Assembly (NCBI GenBank): GCA_038049695.1
Contig: CP142451.1
Coordinates: forward strand, 13,080,001-13,144,000
DNA: 64,000 bases
Origin: Cinnamomum chago
Taxonomy: Eukaryota; Streptophyta; Magnoliopsida; Laurales; Lauraceae
Direction: 5' to 3'
This document shows positions 1 to 12,852 of the stretch, in pieces; positions within the stretch are counted from its first letter, which is position 1; the number at the start of each line of letters is the position of its first letter. The notes beneath the pieces were generated by a model. The model was given only the letters and a program-made list of their open reading frames with translations. It had not been told where the DNA came from and ran no database searches. A program made the translations under genes and the position numbers.

Positions 1-733
1 GTGAGATTTAATTGGGCTAGTTCTATGAGACTGGAAAACACATGTTTCCATCTATAATCGAGTAGCTTCATTGTTGATTCGAAGCATCTAGAAATGTGAA
101 CTAATTTATACAGCCCATGTTTGGTAATATATGTCCATGATCTGATGAGCCTTGATTAAAATTCTGGTGATTATGATTATGTCAAAAAGGGTTCACTGGA
201 CATGGATATTGACCTAATAAAGCTGGGCTATTGTGCTGAGCGTAATCAAAATTTAAGTTTCCCCATGTACAAACCCAACCTTTCAATAGCCCTAGCCCCT
301 AGATTATTGCTTATTTAGAAATGACAAAGCACTAGTACCTTTTTACAGGGTAGGACTTGACCCACTAGGCCTTGCTTGTGTTGAACCTAATGAAGATCAT
401 CAGATATCCCAACATAACTAACCACAAGCTAACTAGATTATGAATACCATCATCATCATCATAGAAGCTTTGTCTATCTGTGGTTAGTTTTTTGGGTTGT
501 TTTTTTCACTCGACCCTATTTAAAGACATGTTCATTATAACTGCACAATCTATCGTATCTTTTGGGTTTATTCAGTACTTCCATATTACATTCCTAACTA
601 GACTAAAAATATCTGCCCACATACCAGAACAAATGCTGTTTCAAATATGACAGATATCCTACAATTGCCTAGGCAGGCTTACAATTTGAACAAGATACCC
701 ATAAAAAACCATAAAGATAAGGTTCCACCGCAA
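1..733. other. intergenic, no gene seen
   Basis: AT-rich sequence downstream of PSAH with no open frame resembling a known protein. Around 447-470 there is a short ATC repeat next to a sequence that, read on the minus strand, resembles the GATGAT tail of the LINE remnants found elsewhere in the window. I see nothing else I can name. The 3' UTR of PSAH probably lies just below 734. Confidence 0.4.
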
Positions 734-2645
734 TCATATTTTGCCACGTGGCCCAAGCTGAGGCGGCAGTTGCGGACCCTTCTTGATGGGCAGTATGTCA
801 CCTGTGACTGTTGAGCTGAAGTAGGCAAGGGTGAAGCCGCCACCCAATATCAAGAACTTGAGCAACAATCCTCTCTTGGTGAATGGGGCTGCAAAAGTCT
901 CAAAGAACTTGCTCTGCATTTCCATATTCAAATGAGAGAGTCAAAAGAAAGAAGATGTATGACAAGGGTTGAAAAATATCAAAAACGCATACATGAACAT
1001 TGGTAAGTGTATATATAAAGACCTTTATGTATGTGAGATTGTGAGTACTATACACATACGATTCACTTGCTTTAATAAACATGTTGCACATTTGTACAGT
1101 TTGTCACAGTTATCTATCTATATATCAGATATATCTTGTTACTAATACAGATCTTTGTGCATGTACAAAATATACATCATATCAATTGCTATTATAATGA
1201 TATGCTGTGATAAACTTTATACCCTGTTCTACAGGTTCCCATATCTTTGGGCCTTGGAAACTGAGAGCAGGTGAGTGTATACATGTAAATCAGAGTTCTT
1301 GTGTTTGAATAACCTAAGTTACCTGTAAGTAATGGTTGTTTTGTACTTTCATATAACCAATTATATGTTAGAAGAGTTATAGCCTTACAGGTAGAGTGCA
1401 GGGGTACCAAGTTAAGGACCCAAACAGGGAATGTAAGTTACGAAAGCCTTCAAAGAAATTGAGAGAAATAACATATACATCTTATATTACGAAAAGATAA
1501 AATTGATTAAACGCATCAAGTGGAACTACTTTTAATAATATTGTATTTTAATGCTTGATTTGATTTAAATTAATAAGCTAGATACAATATACAGAAAACA
1601 AAATTCTGCTGCTTAATAACTAATCTGACAATTCCCATCATATTGTTCAACAAAATAATTACAGTAATATCACTATAATGCAGAACAGATATTTCCTTTT
1701 TCACTGATTGTATGAGACGTGATCAAGCCTGACCAGTTGCTAACAGTAGCACCCAGCTCATCTTGTGGGGCCCCCCTGGTTGATTGTGGTTAGTGAGGAT
1801 TCAATGTGGATTACATATGGCCTGAAGTTAATTTGATTCAATGATCATAACTATTGAATCAAGAGCAGTTAAACCTAATTGTTATAGCTCTTCATTTTGG
1901 AGGCTCCTCATCTTGTGCTCATCAAATAGTGATAATTCTTGAGCAATATATGCTCTGTACAAAGCCCATCTCATCCAAACAACCACAATGCAAAAAGAGT
2001 GTAAAGTGGGCCCAATATGGTGGACTTGTTAGTTCTCAATTTGTATCAATGCCATTTTATATTTCATCAGTTTTCCCACACTATTAAAAGTGATAGTCCT
2101 ATTTATTTGGAGACATGTATTCTTCTTTTCATGATCATCTATCCTAATATATCCTAACAGTTACATAAAGCACTCTTTAACACTGACAAGATCTCTGTGT
2201 GTGTATAGAGAGAGAGAGAGAGAGACAGAGTCTCTACCTGTAGAGGGTTGTAAGGTGATGGAGCATCAGACCCATACAAGTCCCATTGGCCTGTGGTGTT
2301 GCCAATGTCCTCTAGATCAAAGTAGACACTCTTGTCACCATACTTGGCAACGATCGCGCTGCCACGGGACCTAAGAACTGGAGCCATTAACAAAGCAGAG
2401 AGGAAGCAAGAACACATATATATTCATAAATAGAAAATATGCAATGATTAGTGATAATTGGATTTTTCTGCGAATTCTGGGAGTTTTATTGCAACTGATT
2501 TTTTTTTTATTTTTTACCTGAGATTAGTCCTTGCCGGATTCCGGCAAGATGTCTTGACGGAGAGCTTTGTGCCCGTGAGGGAGCTACCTCCAAGGCCCTT
2601 AACGGTGAGCGGTTGTACGGACGCAAAGGTGGTTAGAGAGGCCAT
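734..2645 (-). CDS. PSAH: photosystem I reaction center subunit VI, chloroplast precursor
   Basis: Three exons on the minus strand: 2645-2518, 2370-2238 and 913-734. All junctions are GT-AG and the joined frame gives 146 residues, the usual plant PsaH length. PsaH is a nuclear-encoded single-helix subunit of photosystem I that helps dock light-harvesting complex II during state transitions. Exon 1 (from [11 protein letters not shown]) encodes a Ser/Thr-rich transit peptide. Exon 2 carries the conserved [13 protein letters not shown] and [18 protein letters not shown] segments. Exon 3 carries [20 protein letters not shown], a membrane helix (about residues 103-125) and the family C-terminus [14 protein letters not shown]. 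The split arginine codon at the exon 1/2 junction (AG|G) fixes the acceptor at 2371-2372. Intron 2 is 1.3 kb and opens with a CT repeat just after its donor. Identification rests on near-complete match to the family and is very secure. Confidence 0.97.
2208..2226. repeat. (GA)n microsatellite
   Basis: Run of GA dinucleotides about 10 bases inside PSAH intron 2. On the transcript it reads as a CT-rich tract immediately after the exon 2 donor. Confidence 0.8.
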
Positions 2646-2758
2646 CTCACTCACTTCTTTCTTCCTTTCCTTGTGTTAGTTAGCTCTTGTAATCTTTCTG
2701 CCTGCTTGGTTTTGATGAAAAATGTAGATGTGCCTCCTTTCAATGGCTCTATGGATGC

Positions 2759-2764
2759 CACGTG
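2759..2764. promoter_or_regulatory. G-box CACGTG upstream of PSAH
   Basis: A perfect CACGTG core inside GCCACGTGGTC, about 115 bases upstream of the PSAH start codon. G-boxes bind bZIP and bHLH factors such as HY5 and PIFs and are common in light-regulated photosynthesis genes. Use by this gene is inferred from position. Confidence 0.6.
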
Positions 2765-2833
2765 GTCAATTGGATTTTGAGGATGTAGATTTTAAGCACC
2801 CATTGAGGAGATGACACATGGCATCTTCTGTTG

Positions 2834-2845
2834 GATAAGCTTATC
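2834..2845. promoter_or_regulatory. palindromic I-box GATAAGCTTATC
   Basis: A perfect 12-base palindrome holding the I-box core GATAAG on both strands, about 190 bases upstream of the PSAH start and about 70 bases beyond the G-box. Paired I-box and G-box motifs are typical of light-responsive promoters such as RBCS. I found no convincing TATA box in between. Confidence 0.5.
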
Positions 2846-4301
2846 CCCTTGTGAATCTTTCAACTAGTGTACCACATGATATTTGCTAGAAAATATAAGC
2901 TCCCTTAAGATAGCATAAGCATTTTCTTGGTTGAGAAATGATCAAGTCCAACCGATTGGATAACTAATCCAAACCACTTGTGGGGCCCATTTGATAATGG
3001 AAGAAGAGATTGAATATGGTAAAACATTTGCCTTCATTTGATGGTCATAGCCATGCATATGACTCTTTGATTCAATGGGTGAGATCATCAAATCAAGGAC
3101 AATAAATTAGCACTGGATCGTGCCTATCCAACCACCCACCCACCATGCACATAGATGGTTTTGTTGCATGGCATTCATCACACGTTTGGGATTATAAAAC
3201 CAATCACTCTTGGTGGAAAAATGGAAAGGGCCTGCCAAGCTATATGTGAGCTTTTCCCTAAAAAATAAAAAAAAATTGTTCTAACAAATTGACTATAAAT
3301 TTAAGAAAATCGGATATGGTGGTCCCAAGCTGTAGCTCAGCTGGTTCAAAAGTTCAAACACATTTGAGTCCTCACTTAGATCAGATGATTCTGAGTTGCA
3401 ACTTGCAACCATCAAGGACTCCAAATGAATGGTCATCAGATGTCAAGTTTGTCCATAAAACCACGAAGCTGAAACCCACATGTCAAAATTTGGTTATAGC
3501 CCATAATATGCAAGCTTGTACCCACATGTTAAATGATAATCAAATTGGTTAATTTAGCCCAGATTATGCCAGTCGGAGTACTAAAAGGGAACTAAACAGT
3601 AATGGAAGAAACAGTGGAAGAGCCCACAGATCGGATCTGACGGTGTTCAGTCGTTAGAGACCCACTTACCATTTGTATCCGGTGGGGATAGTGGATTCCT
3701 CCAATAAAACACGTCTCCCACTTTTCACATGATCATCGGACATAGTAGTCATAATAGCACAACCGTTTTTGAAAGATATAGCTAACAACATGTTTACATA
3801 GCACCATTTTTGAAAGATGAAAGAAACTTGAGAACCTTCTAGCAAAATGAACCATTGAACCAACCCAAAAAAAAAAAAAATTTGCAGTAGAAGATACTCG
3901 GCATACAACTGGATGACTATGAAAATGGCCCACCCGATTCAAAAGAGAGGGTGAAGACCGTGTTGCCTTCGCACCACAGTAGGAGTCTGGACTATTCACC
4001 AGTATCATAAGTCCACAGAATCATCTAAAACCTACAAAGATAAAACTTTGGAACCACTCACAAAGAAATGGCCAAAAGGGAGAACTGTTTGATATAATGT
4101 TAGATCTACAAGAAGGATTCTTTTAACACTATCTTTGCAAATAAGAAATCAAGGTTTTCTCCGCCAAGAGTACATAGAATGACGTGCAAAATGCTATTGA
4201 ATTCACTGGGAAAATCCGCAGTTTCCGTCAATTACCTCTCCAAATACACTATTAACCAGGAAAAAAAAGCCAATAAGTTGACTGAGATATGGAAACGACA
4301 C
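2846..4301. other. intergenic between eIF3l and PSAH
   Basis: About 1.5 kb from the distal PSAH promoter to the eIF3l stop codon. The part near 4301 is likely eIF3l 3' UTR. At about 3325-3400 the text GTAGCTCAGCTGG followed by a TTTGAGTCC-like stretch resembles a tRNA-type promoter and may be a decayed SINE. No open frame looks coding. Confidence 0.4.
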
Positions 4302-5328
4302 TCATTCCAGTTTTATTCTGTCCAGGTTGCCTATCATCTCTTCCAACTGTGAAAGATAACAGGACACATAAGCATCATCATTATATAAACACAATAAGAA
4401 AGCACCACAGAAAAACAAAGAGTACTATAAAATTAACATATATAGCAGTGCCCTGCCCAGCACCTGACATCACCACCCTAACATAAAAACCAACATGAAG
4501 AGAAGATACCAGCATTAAGTGTCCCCACGTCTGCAGTACAGCTGGTTAAGTACATCATTTAGTGTGCAAGTCTCTTATAAAATAGGGGGGAAAGGGAACT
4601 TGGTCACAGTCCCACCTAATTAGGCCCAAGCTTTTCTTCCTATAACTGGTCTTGAGAGCAAATCATACCCTTCAATCTAGCAATCAGTTACATCAGATTG
4701 GTAACCAAGGCCATAGCCATCAGGGGGACATCAAACGTGGGGCCCATTATGATATGCCTGAACATCACTTCGATCATCAATCTTTGAATGGTCAGGAGTG
4801 GCTTTGATGCAAAAAAATTATTAAAAAAAAATGATGAGATTGCCTGTGATGGTCCGGGAGAACAGAAACAGCCCTGCTCACAGAAACAAAGAAAGTACAA
4901 GGTGCTGATAGGAGGGGGAAGGCTGCTAAAGACTATGAAGTTGGTAGGAGTGACAATGTAAGTGAAATGAGCTAGATTCCCTTGAAAGGGATGAGTGGGG
5001 ATTAGAACTCACAAAGCCAACCCATATGTAAGGGATAATGCTATAATGATGATGATGATGAGTGAAACATTGGTTTTACTTTTTTAATTTTAATATAATC
5101 CATTCTAAAAAAATCCTCCAATCTAATGGTTAAATTATATTACCAGTGTATTTTCTAGGTTGTATGCATCCAAACATTTCATAAGACGCACAACATAATC
5201 AGCCCAGATCCTGTCACAAGTGTCTGTGAATATAGTTCGTTAAAAGGTAAGTTTAGTGTTTAACCCTCCTGTCTTTCCCTATGAGAAATATCTGCATCAT
5301 TAATGATAATATTACCATCAAGACATCA

Positions 5329-5384
<56 letters not shown>

Positions 5385-8300
5385 TCAGCCAGCCATCCCA
5401 ATGAACCAATGACCTTGGCCCAAGCCAAACCTCATTAGTAGCTGAGCCAGAAAATAAAGATCAAAACAAGTATTTTAGGCTTGAGCCAGAATCATGACAA
5501 GGACTATCCTGAAGAGTCAGAGACCCATCTGTTGGGCCTATGAGCCTGACCATATAGCCAACATGCTGACCTGATCCATTGACACAACTGATGACAACTT
5601 AAATAAACAAGAACTAAAACAGAAGTCAACATAGCATGCAACAACAGTGGAAGATTACCTTCAGGATCTGTCTCATGAAATAATCACCATAATTCTTTGC
5701 TGATTTGGTTTCAACAACATGAACAGTATCCTGCATTTAAAGAGCAAGATGACCGTAAGTTGCCAATTTTTATTTTTTTAAATTGGTACATGAATCAAAC
5801 CAGCAACAAAATGGTTGCAATAATAAGCACCAACCAACTGTGCCACAGGCACTATCAGTTGCCACAGATGTTTGAAATGCCACACTGACCAGCATTACTA
5901 CATCAAATTAAGCTTTCATCACTACATTTTCATGGGGGTGCTACCTAACACAAAGACCGCTATGCCAGCACATATATGAGAATGACTGAATGGTAAAAAT
6001 CCATGTAACATGCAGACTTTATTTTGTATGTATATTAGAAAAAATCCATGTAACATGCAGACCGTTATGCCTATTTTAAGGAGCCCCTCAAGCGTGAGCT
6101 TACGGAATTATCTCTATAAAATTCCAGCTTCCTCCCCCTTATAGCATTAAATAACACCCTCAAAGGAACTCTTTCAATACTGCAAAAATGGAATTTCTCA
6201 CATTTCTGGAATTTTGGCTCCTTTCAGGAATCTGAAAAGAGTTACAGGAAACTCTCTGATCTCAGTAAGATGGCGTAACTCTAAATGCAGGAACTCCATC
6301 ATTACATAAGTAGTTACCAAAGTTCTCTGGAATGGAGAAGATCCTCAGTCAAGAGCTCGATGGATCCAAACAGGCCTTTCTATCATATAAGTTAGGCATT
6401 CTGTCACACAAGTTATGTTCAATGCACATATCCAACATGTGCGATGCACAAACATTCACAATCTACCACATATAGCCCAGTAAGTTTGTGATTGCCCTTT
6501 ACTTTTCATTACAAAGATTATGCTCATTAGTAAACAAACACCATCAATCAAAACAACACTAATATAATGAAACAGCATACCTCGTTAACATAGAAATCAA
6601 CATCCGCATTTGAGACGATCTTTCCATCAATGTCAACCACATGAGTTTTATGCTTGTAAGTCATCAAAATTGTCCTGTTGGTTTCAAATTTTTACCATCA
6701 AACATCGAAAGAACATGCATATCACACCAAAAAAGAAGGCATCATAGAAGCAAGCAGAATTCTCATCCTACTCATAGATAAACAGACCTTAACGTGGGCT
6801 CATCCACTTCCATGTAGGTTGCAAGCTTTGCAATTGAGATGGTTGAATACAGTTTCAAGAAACTGCGAATGCCTGATAACAATTGTTGCTGCTTTACTTC
6901 ATAAAGGAAAAGCTTTAACTGAAGCCGATAAGCATCCTGCAATATTTAAGAGCATAGTTATCAAAATCCTACGATTCGTATCCCGAATCTTAAGGAAAAC
7001 GATTCGTAATGAATCCCATTTACAAATGAATCTTAAGATTCAAGTGTGAATCCTATGATTTGATACTCGTTTCATCGAATCTTACAAATCAAGAGATTCG
7101 GCTAAGTGAGAATGGTTACAGCCAATAAGTTAATATTAATAATCTTTTACCTTTGTTTCTTTCTTTATTCTCCTTTTCTTTTATCGCTTATATTTTTAAA
7201 AGGTTATTTAGTAATTAACGAAGCCTCATAAGAATTTATTGCAGCTTTGATAAGGTTTTTAAGATGAATAAAGAACATGCATTTAACTAAAGCATTCCAC
7301 TGCACGTATGGTGCTTGTCTATATCTTCTTCTTCTTTTTTAATCTATTTTGGTGTTTTTTTTTTTTTCACTAACACTTTCTTAACTTTAAGAGATATCCT
7401 ACTGAGTAAGATTGATGGTTTGGATTTTAATTTATTTTTATATTTTGATTTAAAGATAATAAAAATATATATATTGACACTTTAAACTTATTTAAAGGAC
7501 TCCTTGGGATCCTCCTCTGCGCAAAAAATCAGCCCCAACCATGTTTTCTATCATCTCCATATGGGCCCAAAAGTTTAATGGTCAATAGTCCATTCGGATC
7601 GATACATAGTCGATCCAACAGTCCAATAAATTCGGATCTGACCAAAAGTTGGTGGACATGTGCAATTTAGAAGGGTCATGTGTTTGGTCCATTTGGATGG
7701 TCCAAAGATGGGCCCCACAAGCATGAGCTCACAAAATTTTATCCCAAACTTGAGCTTAGGAGAGCCTTGCTCATACATATATATATATATTAATATATGT
7801 CATGATGTTCTTGATATGATTGTTCTTGTTATTATATTTATGCTACTATAAATGGGAAATGGATGGTTATGAATAATTACTTTTTTCTTTTCTTTTAATT
7901 TTTAATTATTTTTCATTTTTATTAGAAAAATAAAAAATCACGACTCACAATTCGATTCGATTCATGGGTCTGAACGATTTGTGATATGATTCCAATTTTG
8001 AAAACTATGTTTAAGATAGCTATTTGTTAATAAAGCAAATATTGGAAATGAAATAAACATGAAAGTGTCTAATCAAATGAATGCCTAAAACTATACAAAT
8101 GAGAAATCAAATATCAAAGTACAAATACGTTCTTATCATTTCAAGCACCCCACATCAGAACCAAGTAGAAAAAATATGAAGACAATTCAGGAATTACTCA
8201 GAAGAACCTCAAGATTTTCAACAGAAACGGGTATCCCTCTTGGCTTTTAGATGGATATAGGGGGCACAGTATGTTGAATGTTCTGAATCATAGTTAACAA

Positions 8301-11300
8301 CTTGACACAAATCGTCTGTAGACGACATATTCGGGATCTGGTGGTTTAGAGTTTTTAAGTCTGCTTCTGGGGGCCATACTATTTTTTATCAAATCCATCA
8401 TGACTAGTCTTCCTGTGTACTATTGATCCCTTGTTAAGATCTCATGCAGCCTACACTCAAGTAGAATGGACTGCAACCATTCAAAAAATGTAGAATGGAC
8501 TGCAAATATAATAGAGGCTGTACCAACATTGTTGGACAGCAATTGAATGCTTCAATGGCGCAGCCCCAAATTCTCGATCGAACTAGATCAATCTCCAATT
8601 CTAATGCACCAACCCATTGGGCCCACTCTATAGGCCCAATGGGACATCCAGTTATCTAGGAATCTTATTAAGTATTTTAATTTGATTAGGATTAATATTA
8701 GTCACCTTCCTATTCTGTTTAGGCTTATTCAAAATTAGAAAGTTTTGTTTCTTAGGAATCAAGCCAACTGCGCCCTATATAAGGATGTTAGGCCTCGTTG
8801 TAATGGCAATGCTTATTATCAATTAAATCTGAGTTTTTCTGAGTTTTGTGATTTTTTCGCAGTTATGGTATTTCTCTTCATCATAAGTGTGCCCTAGTGG
8901 CTGAATCCATCCTTGGATTCGGTCAATCCTTTGGGAGATTGATCTATTCGTCAATCGTGGATCCAAGGCTGCGTCATTCAATCACCACCAAACAATAATC
9001 TAACAGCATCTAAACAAGGGAAATTAGAAAAGCTTTGCATGCACTCTCCCAAAAATAGAATAAATAAAGAAAATGTATCAACTAAAATGAGTGCCCTACT
9101 CCCATTACAACACTATATTTCAAATGAGAACTTGGCTCTGCATGGTGCACGTATGAGGTCCAAAACCACATTCATGCAGCAAAAACAGCACAATGGATTT
9201 TCATTTTTTCCGGAACACCTTATCTAACTCAGCCAACATGAACTTGGAAATAGCTCAATTTTTTTTAATGGTTTAAGTCTAGTTTTTCAACATTGATTAG
9301 AAGAAAAGCAAAGAATATACCTGGTTGTAATTTACAAGAGGCTCCTCAAAATTTGGGGGTGATGGAGTAATGAATTTTGGGCAGGCATATGAGAAAAGTT
9401 CATCATACAGGGCAAATGCTTCATCATCATATCTTTGCATCCTCGCCATCTTCTCACCATACTTCTCCCTTAATTGATTGTTAACGTTCTCCTCGATGAG
9501 TTTCACCTGGGGACATAGAGAAAGACATATTGCCAACAATGCATACATCTGCTCGTTTTTCTTTAGAATTTGATCAAACTGTGGAGATTTCTGATGAAAC
9601 TGCTTGAACTTCAAGATGTACAAGAGAACCTTATTGAATTCACGTATTGCCTCCGCATACCTATTAAGAAGCTCAACAATATGTCAGTCACTGGACAAAC
9701 ACTTCGAGATTTTCATGGGTGAGTAGAAACATGTGACGAAATCTGACAACCTTTGTATCCAACAGCAGGCAACAACTCAGTTAAGTTGCTGACTTGCGGG
9801 AGAAACCTCCTCAAATTAAACTTACGACCTCTATACTTTAAGCAACTGTTTTTGTGATTCTTGGGCTGAGTTGTTACATCCAGGCCCATGATTTCACTAA
9901 TGCCTTGGTGTCTGAACCTTTTCCATGGTCAAACAATACAGGAGGTGAACAGTGAGGTTTGGTAAGCCATGCACAGATCTCTGCACACCACTTTCATGCA
10001 AACATGGAAACATGTGATTGCAATGGCCCATCAAGTATATTTTCCTGAACCAAATCTGGAAGGTCCACTCAACAACTGGCCCACACAAAATGCGTGCATA
10101 GTGTGTACCATCTAAGGCCTCTTTCTTCGCTGGAAAATGAATGGCTAGCACATATGTTTGGTATGATTGCCTCACCTAATGTATGGGTTGGAACTCACAG
10201 AAGTGCCTCGTTCTGTGTGTTCCAATTTGGCCATATGCTAGAAAGGGATCCACATGACGCATAAGCATAGAAAACCTCCGGGAAAATAAGCAAAGACGCA
10301 AGAGCCAAGAATAAATACAAACTTAACCCATTAAAGGCAGTTTGCATTCCAGATATGGATCACCCCCGTAATAACCAGGTGAGCTGGATTTACATGCGAA
10401 GTATGTTGACAACAGGATCTTACCTCTTGATTTCAGGATTCTAAACAAGAAGAAAATTGAGAAAGTCAAGGTCTTACAACATGGGTTGCAAGATTAGATG
10501 TAACAGTAAAAAAGTCTGCATACCTCCGTAGCATAAGATTGGCAAACCCATAATGATATATGGTAGTGATGTGGCTGCCTATGACAATGGTGAAAACACC
10601 CGACTGACTGATATCAATGGGAACCAAACACTTCAAACCAGTATGGTAATCGCCCAAAAGACAGTGAACTCGCAACAGCCCCACCATGCTATAATAGCCT
10701 AACACCTTCAAAACATTGCTTCCTCCATTGTAATCATACCCATCATTGGCAGTGAATTGTTCAAGGCCCTCTTTCTCTTGTTCCAATATCTGGATGATCG
10801 TAGACTTCTCCACAAGGGCTTGCAAGTAATTGAGCACACCATAGACATTCCATGCCTATACATATAACCACCACCATAGAGTGAATGCATGAATGAATGG
10901 CGTGGTGGCTGCCATATATCTATTTATATAAATAAAAATATGCATAAACAAGCATTAACTAAAACTCCTCAGTCCACTGGTAGCTCAGTGGTGAGGAATT
11001 TCCCTTCTACATAAATATAACCAGAGATCAATCCCTGGTTGTAGCGCTGATGCTGTGTGAATGAGAGTGTGCGTAAGTATTTACCAAAGTGAAAAAACAT
11101 AGAGATCGTGAATAATGTGGTGTCAACAAAATAAAATAAAATAAAATTCAACACAACCTACGTTTTACTTTTAATGTGGTAGAAAGAAGGTGGTTCGGTA
11201 CCAAGTTCAAAAATCTCACTGATAGATGAGTAAAGCCATCACACTTCCCCACACCATCAGCCGAGAGTTGACTGTTAACTATCACTGTTGTTTAGCATCC

Positions 11301-12737
11301 ATTTAGAAGACAGTCATCAAATGGCTAGGATTATCTGATCCGTTTGCTGTTTAAACTGCACAAATCCACAGTAAGACACTCTACGTGGACAGCACCAATC
11401 ATATCACCTTCCTCCTACCATTTTCACAGTTGGTTAAAAAAAGGTAAAAGGTGGTTGTATAGGAATTTTCAGTGATTATCTGTTCCCTCAAAGCTTCCCT
11501 GACACCATTTATAAGGATTCATTGGATGTCACAAATTGCGATTTTCTTAAACAATCGGTAAAAGTGGATTTATCCATCTCCGGCTCTCTGAACATTTAAA
11601 CAACAGCAGATATTATAAAAACCACATTTTCCGGGATAGCAAATTGGGGAAAAAGCATTGACACAATACAATTTCCAGTTCCCATATGTTGTCAAATGCA
11701 TAGTGACATAGAGGATGATACAGAAACAACCACCCTCCATTCAAAGCATTGAAACCCGTCCCAATCCAAAGCCGCATCCATTCACATCCATGACCAACAA
11801 AACCAAAACAAACCATTACCCATATTAAATAACAATTAAAAAACCACAAATGTGGCATAATCATACAGAAGTCATCATGTATCCAACCAAAGCAATGAAA
11901 TTAAGAAAAAATAATGTTGCTACCATGTTCAAAACCTTTTATTTTTTCTAATGAGTGTTGTCTAAGCTTATGTTAATATACCATCACATCAAGACTTCAC
12001 ACAATATCTCATCTCAATCCTAAAATGCTAAAAATATTCACAAACAACATAGGGCATAATCCTACACACAATAACCTAACATTTGCAACCCACAACACAA
12101 ATCAATCAATTCAAACAACCCCATTCTTCAATAAACCATAATCCAAAATCTCAAACAATCAAGCACCCAAGCCAATATCTTAATCACACACCCCACACTC
12201 ATCATTCCTCTCAAAAAGACAATAAATTACCTGAGGGAATTGGCGTAGGAGCGCAATCTCCTCCTCGGTCTTGTTCTTCATCTTGGCGCGATACTGACAG
12301 AAAGACTGAAACTGATACACAAACTCATCAACCATATCCCACAGCCACTGATTGGGCAACTGCATATTGACGACGCCATGGAGCACCACCTGGAAGAGGC
12401 TGCAGTAGTTGTCGTAGGAATCGATCCGCTGCTGGAGGGTGGGCGACATGCGGGCGTAGAGGTGGCGGAACCACATCTCGCGGTAGAGGAGGCAGAAGAC
12501 GTGGTCGTTGTCGACGTAGGGGGAGACGGCGTCGACGGAGGGCCAGGGGCTTTCCTTGAACATCCGATCACTCAGCTTCTGGAAGCTTCCCTCGTACATC
12601 TGGTGGATCTCGTACACGTTCTTCTCGCGGATGTGGCGGTAGAGGTGGACTACGAAGGTCTTTACAGAGTCCGGTACGAAGTTTGGGTCGTAACCGATTT
12701 CCTGCGAGCTGTCGTCGTAGTCGGCTGATGTCGCCAT
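4302..12737 (-). CDS. EIF3L: eukaryotic translation initiation factor 3 subunit L
   Basis: Seven exons on the minus strand: 12737-12231, 10855-10524, 9660-9321, 6936-6788, 6674-6581, 5730-5659 and 4346-4302. All introns are GT-AG and the phases agree, giving 512 residues. eIF3l is a PCI-domain subunit of the eIF3 complex, which recruits the 43S preinitiation complex to mRNA in the cytosol. Exon 1 is GC-rich and gives the conserved N-terminus ([20 protein letters not shown]). Exons 2-3 carry [20 protein letters not shown] and the helical repeats leading to [20 protein letters not shown]. Exons 4-6 encode the PCI winged-helix part ([40 protein letters not shown]). Exon 7 supplies only 14 residues ending LDRIKLE, typical of plant orthologues. 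Introns of 0.1-2.4 kb hold a hAT-like element, an LTR-like sequence and a SINE-like sequence. The start is the first in-frame ATG after a telo-box 5' region. Confidence 0.96.
5332..5381. repeat. (AT)n microsatellite
   Basis: About 24 uninterrupted AT units in the last intron of the eIF3l gene; likely length-polymorphic. Confidence 0.9.
6953..8009. mobile_element. hAT-like non-autonomous element, CATAGTT family
   Basis: Ends are CATAGTTATCAAAATC on the left and, inverted, CATAGTTTTCAAAATTGG on the right. The flanking 8-mers are TTTAAGAG (6945-6952) and TTTAAGAT (8010-8017), a 7 of 8 match, as expected for hAT insertions. The sub-terminal parts hold repeated GATTCG/CGAATC words able to pair with each other. 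It lies in the eIF3l intron just 5' of exon 4, with its end 16 bases from that exon. About 7500-7745 is less AT-rich and may be a second, nested insertion. No transposase is seen. Confidence 0.72.
8461..8505. repeat. 14-bp A-rich insertion flanked by 15-bp direct repeats
   Basis: GTAGAATGGACTGCA occurs at 8461-8475 and again at 8490-8504, separated only by ACCATTCAAAAAAT. The arrangement is that of a tiny retroposed insertion with a target duplication. The same ACCATTCAAAA word is found at 59344 and 62670. Confidence 0.6.
8530..9005 (+). mobile_element. solo-LTR-like sequence
   Basis: A 476-base segment in an eIF3l intron starting TGTTGGAC and ending AATCTAACA, so it has TG...CA ends with a short inverted repeat. 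It contains a TATA box (CTATATAAGG, about 8775) followed by text resembling a transcribed R-U5 region, in the plus orientation, opposite to the host gene. I could not find a matching 5-bp duplication, so the boundaries are provisional. Confidence 0.5.
10968..11150 (+). mobile_element. tRNA-derived SINE-like element
   Basis: Starts with an A-box-like GGTAGCTCAGTGGTGAGG, followed about 40 bases later by a B-box-like AGATCAATCCCTGG, then a tRNA-unrelated body and an A-rich tail made of AAAAT repeats (about 11128-11150). It sits in the first eIF3l intron in antisense orientation. No clear target duplication was found. Confidence 0.5.
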
Positions 12738-12833
12738 TGTTAGAATGGAACGAGCGAGGGAGGGGGTGATGGGAAGGTGGAAGCAGAGAAGTAGGGTTTT
12801 TTTTTTTTTTTTTTGTTCGATTTGGAGAAGGGG

Positions 12834-12852
12834 CTTAGGGTTAGGGTTTTTG
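12834..12852 (-). promoter_or_regulatory. telo-box cluster in the eIF3l 5' region
   Basis: On the coding strand the sequence reads as two adjacent AACCCTAA units about 100 bases upstream of the eIF3l start; similar AAACCCTA words occur near 12792 and 12935. Telo-boxes are enriched just downstream of transcription starts in plant translation-apparatus genes, which fits this gene. Confidence 0.6.

Noticed and set aside
3325..3400. tRNA-like boxes that could suggest a tRNA gene
   Set aside because: GTAGCTCAGCTGG is present but there is no foldable acceptor stem or proper T-arm; the same holds for other A/B-box sites, which are better read as SINE pieces.
12378..12728. 116-residue open frame on the plus strand opposite eIF3l exon 1
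   Set aside because: Its Val/Glu/Gly-rich text is the antisense shadow of GC-rich eIF3l coding sequence; it has no family resemblance and no splice context.
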